In this document: piece after piece, positions 7,872 to 10,276 of the stretch
How positions within the stretch are numbered: position 1 is the first letter of the stretch
Layout: each line of letters begins with the position of its first letter
Origin: Conidiobolus incongruus B7586
Lineage: Eukaryota > Entomophthoromycota > Entomophthoromycetes > Entomophthorales > Conidiobolaceae
Length of the DNA stretch: 10,276 nt
Assembly: GCA_000697335.1 (NCBI GenBank)
Contig: JNEM01011155.1
Span: forward strand, 1-10,276
Direction of reading: 5' to 3'
Notes under the pieces: generated by a model
What the model was told of the DNA's origin: nothing
Databases searched by the model: none
What the model saw: only the letters and a program-made list of their open reading frames with translations
Program-made: the position numbers and the translations under genes

Positions 7872-8087
7872 GTTTGATTATAATATTAGTATTATAAATA
7901 TAACATCCATATTTTTTTGTTATTGACCACAAGGTATTTATGTTTCATATCAAAATTATAAATAAAAATAATATTTTCTTGAACTACAAAATAATTTATT
8001 AATTTAAAAATTTTAATTTCATTTTATGATATTTTGGTTGGTTAGGAATCATTAATTTCATCAAATTCAATTCAATGTCAAGATTAT

Positions 8088-8170
8088 GGCAATGTGGCCG
8101 AGTTGGTCTAAGGCGCCGCACTCAAGTTGCGGTCTCGTAAGAGGCATGAGTTCGAATCTCATCGTTGTCA
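8088..8170 (+). tRNA. trnL-CAA: tRNA-Leu (anticodon CAA), copy 2
   Basis: This gene is base-for-base the same 83 nt as the minus-strand copy at 1104-1186: 7-bp acceptor stem with two wobble pairs, anticodon CAA, class II variable arm, A73, and intact A and B boxes. It decodes UUG. The flanks match only over about three to five bases on each side (TAT before, TATT after), so the identity is limited to the gene itself. It lies in the 3' region of SelO, on the same strand, about 240 bp after its stop. Confidence 0.97.
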
Positions 8171-8187
8171 TATTATATATTAAAATA

Positions 8188-8192
8188 TTTTT
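8188..8192 (+). terminator. Pol III T5 terminator of tRNA-Leu copy 2
   Basis: Five consecutive T begin 18 nt after the discriminator base, preceded only by A/T bases. This is a usual distance and length for a Pol III stop. Confidence 0.7.
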
Positions 8193-9302
8193 CAAAATTA
8201 ATAATTTTTTTATCATATTAATGAATATTTTGTTATCGATTTGATCTAATATTTACAATATTTTCCAAATTTATATATTATCTATAACTTTATACCAAAA
8301 ATATAATCTTACTATTTCATTTAAATTTAAGTATCAATTTGTTTAAATTGATAACCCAAAGTAAACTAGTAATAGTAAATGAAAGTTGAAAATAACTCGA
8401 TATAATATAGTAATTCTATAAATCTTCTACTTCTAATTATAAATGTTCAATTTGAATTGTTTATCAGACGTACTAGCTGTATATATTGATTAATCAATTG
8501 ATATAATATTAAAAATCATTATAATATTTTTTAATGATACAAATTTATACTAGTTAACAGATATATTTATTGTCAGCCAATATATTGTTAGACATATGTT
8601 GAATTTAAGCAATCGATACAAATTTCTTTAACTTAGATCAAATTGCATTATTAAAATAGTTGATTTTGAGAAGTATCCAATTGATAAAATGTGGTATATA
8701 TCAAACATATTATTTAAACATAAAATTAAGGTATAAATCAATAAATTTATAGATATTTACAATAATAATCAATTTAATGAATCAATATTTGTTTTTAAAA
8801 ACATCTAACTCTGAGTAATATATTTTGTTGATAAAAGTAATGAATGATCAACGGAATAAGGTATCTTTATATAATTATTTTTTAACAAGGTTTGATTACA
8901 TAATCAGTTTAAAAAAATACTCAATCATTTTGAATAATATCTGAAATATAAAGATTATTGTGGAAATAAATTATATTAGAATATACTTAATAATAATTAG
9001 ATGTAGAATTTAATTGTGTTTTATTGTCCCGATAATTTTTTATATTATATTGAATATATTAAAATTAATAATTTGATTATATATTCTTAATTAGGAAATA
9101 AGAATATAATGATCTTTGTATTACTAAATTGAGCATTTTTGATCAAATTTCCACCAATTTAGTCTAATATAATAAATATAATCTTATCCCATAAAAGATT
9201 CCAATTAAAAAATCTATATAACTAAAATTATGATGAATCCAAAGTTGCCATTATACTATTGAATAATTTTGATAGATAATTCATAAAATAAAATTATAAA
9301 AA
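8193..9302. other. AT-rich intergenic region upstream of SerRS
   Basis: All frames are closed at short intervals, and no spliced gene or RNA gene is recognisable. The final 100 bp contain possible promoter elements of the seryl-tRNA synthetase gene. A 14-bp perfect palindrome, ATTGATTAATCAAT, lies at 8485-8498 and shares its 12-bp core with the palindrome at 2734-2749. Confidence 0.65.
9201..9221 (+). promoter_or_regulatory. Possible CCAAT and TATA elements of SerRS
   Basis: CCAAT at 9201-9205 and TATATAA at 9215-9221 sit about 100 and 85 bp before the SerRS start codon. In a genome this A+T-rich, TATATAA arises often by chance, so the assignment is weak. Confidence 0.25.
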
Positions 9303-10276
9303 ATGTTAGATGTCAATTTATTATTAGTCGATAAGGGTGGTAATCCCGAACTCGTTAAAGAAAGTCAAAGACGTAGAAACGCACCCGTAGAATTGGTCGA
9401 TGAAGTTATTGAACTTTATAACACTTGGAAAGTTAGTAAGTTTTATGTCAATTAGGTACTCAAACCAAATTTTTTATCCAATAATTTTTTAGCTCGTTAC
9501 GACTTAGACCAAGCTAATAAGGCTAAAAATGCTGTTCAAAAGAACATTGGTTTAAAGATGAAAGTATGTTTATAATATTCAATACAGGAATATTTTTTTT
9601 AAACTTCAAAAATTTAGAACAAGGAAGATGCTACCGAACTCATTGCCGAAAAGACTGAAATTCAAAATAAGATTGACGCTTTAACCGGTAAAGAAAAGGA
9701 ACAAGAAGAAGCTTGGAAAGAAAAGTTGATTTTGATCGGTAACATCGTCCACGATAGCGTTCCCGTCAGCAAGACTGAAGATGATAACCAAGTCATCCGC
9801 ACTTGGCCCGAAGAAGCTCCCGTCAAGAAAACTAACATTTTGTCTCACCATGCCGTTCTCCACCGTCTCGACGGTTACGACTCTGAACGTGGTACCAAGG
9901 TCGCTGGTCACCGTGGTTATTTCCTTACCAACGACGGTGTCGACCTTAACCTTGCTTTAATCAACTATGGTCTTAACTTCCTTAGAGAACGTAAATTCAA
10001 GAAGATTTCCACTCCTTATTTCATGAATCGTGACTCTATGGCTAAGACTGCCCAATTATCTCAATTCGATGAAGAACTCTACAAGGTTTCTGGAGATGGT
10101 GAAGACAAGTACCTCATTGCCACCTCAGAACAACCTATCTCCGCTTACCACAGTGGTGAATGGTTCGAAAAGCCTTCTGAAGATCTTCCCGTCAGATATG
10201 CTGGTTACTCCACCTGTTTCCGTAAGGAAGCTGGTGCTCACGGTAAGGATACCTGGGGTATCTTCCGTGTCCATCA
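9303..10276 (+). CDS. SES1: Seryl-tRNA synthetase, cytosolic (5' part, 3 exons, runs off window)
   Basis: Exons 9303-9435, 9493-9563 and 9618 to the window end, joined over introns of 57 and 54 nt, give 287 residues of an enzyme usually about 460 long. It charges tRNA-Ser with serine using ATP. The start MLDVNLL, then KGGNPELVKESQRRR (11-25), is the standard eukaryotic SerRS N-terminus. Residues about 35-100 form the charged helical arm that grips the long variable arm of tRNA-Ser. The class II core follows, with FLRERKF and ISTPYF in the motif 1 region, TSEQPISAYH (237-246) for serine binding, and motif 2 beginning CFRKEAGAHGKDTWG (268-282). Motif 3 lies outside the window. There is no presequence, so this is the cytosolic form. 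Exon 3 uses C-ending codons (GTC, ATC, ACC, CTC) heavily, as in highly expressed genes, against a very A+T-rich background. A is at -3 of the start codon. Intron 1 splits a Thr codon; intron 2 lies between codons. Confidence 0.96.

Noticed and set aside
7851-7890. SECIS-like element after SelO
   Set aside because: The ATGA and TGAT words near the palindrome made me look, but the paired non-canonical core and apical loop layout are not there, and the protein uses cysteine codons.
9681-9911. 76-codon minus-strand open frame
   Set aside because: It is antisense to SerRS exon 3, whose codon bias creates open shadows.

Overview
The window looks like nuclear DNA of an AT-rich fungus, probably an early-diverging lineage. 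Intergenic DNA is roughly four-fifths A+T. Genes are interrupted by short introns (46-61 nt, GT...AG), one of which has a TACTAAT branch-like site just before its acceptor. tRNA genes stand alone with internal Pol III promoters. A Conidiobolus-like entomophthoralean would fit the composition, and the 'EHPAFT' start of the TMEM14 protein is fungal in character. The exact taxon is inference. Nothing suggests a bacterial, plasmid or phage context.

Layout: 1-1103 is AT-rich DNA with no gene seen. A tRNA-Leu(CAA) gene lies on the minus strand at 1104-1186. A conspicuous G+C-richer island at about 1469-1713 contains nested inverted repeats and ends in a T6 tract on the minus strand; it is a candidate structured RNA. 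A four-exon TMEM14-family membrane protein gene follows at 1941-2427 (minus). Two decayed copies of that same gene come next (2754-3249 and about 3562-4029, minus), so the locus is a three-unit tandem array with a period of about 0.8 kb. A three-exon gene for a secreted, two-EF-hand MCFD2-like protein lies at 4369-4876 (minus). After a 1.2-kb intergenic region comes an intronless Fmp40/SelO gene at 6075-7850 (plus), divergent from the MCFD2-like gene. A second tRNA-Leu(CAA), identical to the first but inverted, is at 8088-8170 (plus). After 1.1 kb of AT-rich DNA, the cytosolic seryl-tRNA synthetase gene starts at 9303 (plus) and runs off the window end; about 287 residues are visible in three exons.

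The genes do not form a pathway. They are ordinary housekeeping functions: decoding of UUG (tRNA-Leu), serine charging (SerRS), redox-linked protein AMPylation (SelO), probable ER-Golgi cargo sorting (MCFD2-like) and a small organelle-membrane protein (TMEM14). The points most worth a second look are the TMEM14 array with two dead copies, the folded-RNA candidate at 1.5-1.7 kb, the perfect inverted tRNA pair, and two multi-exon genes (TMEM14, MCFD2-like) that are only visible after splicing. No new system was found.
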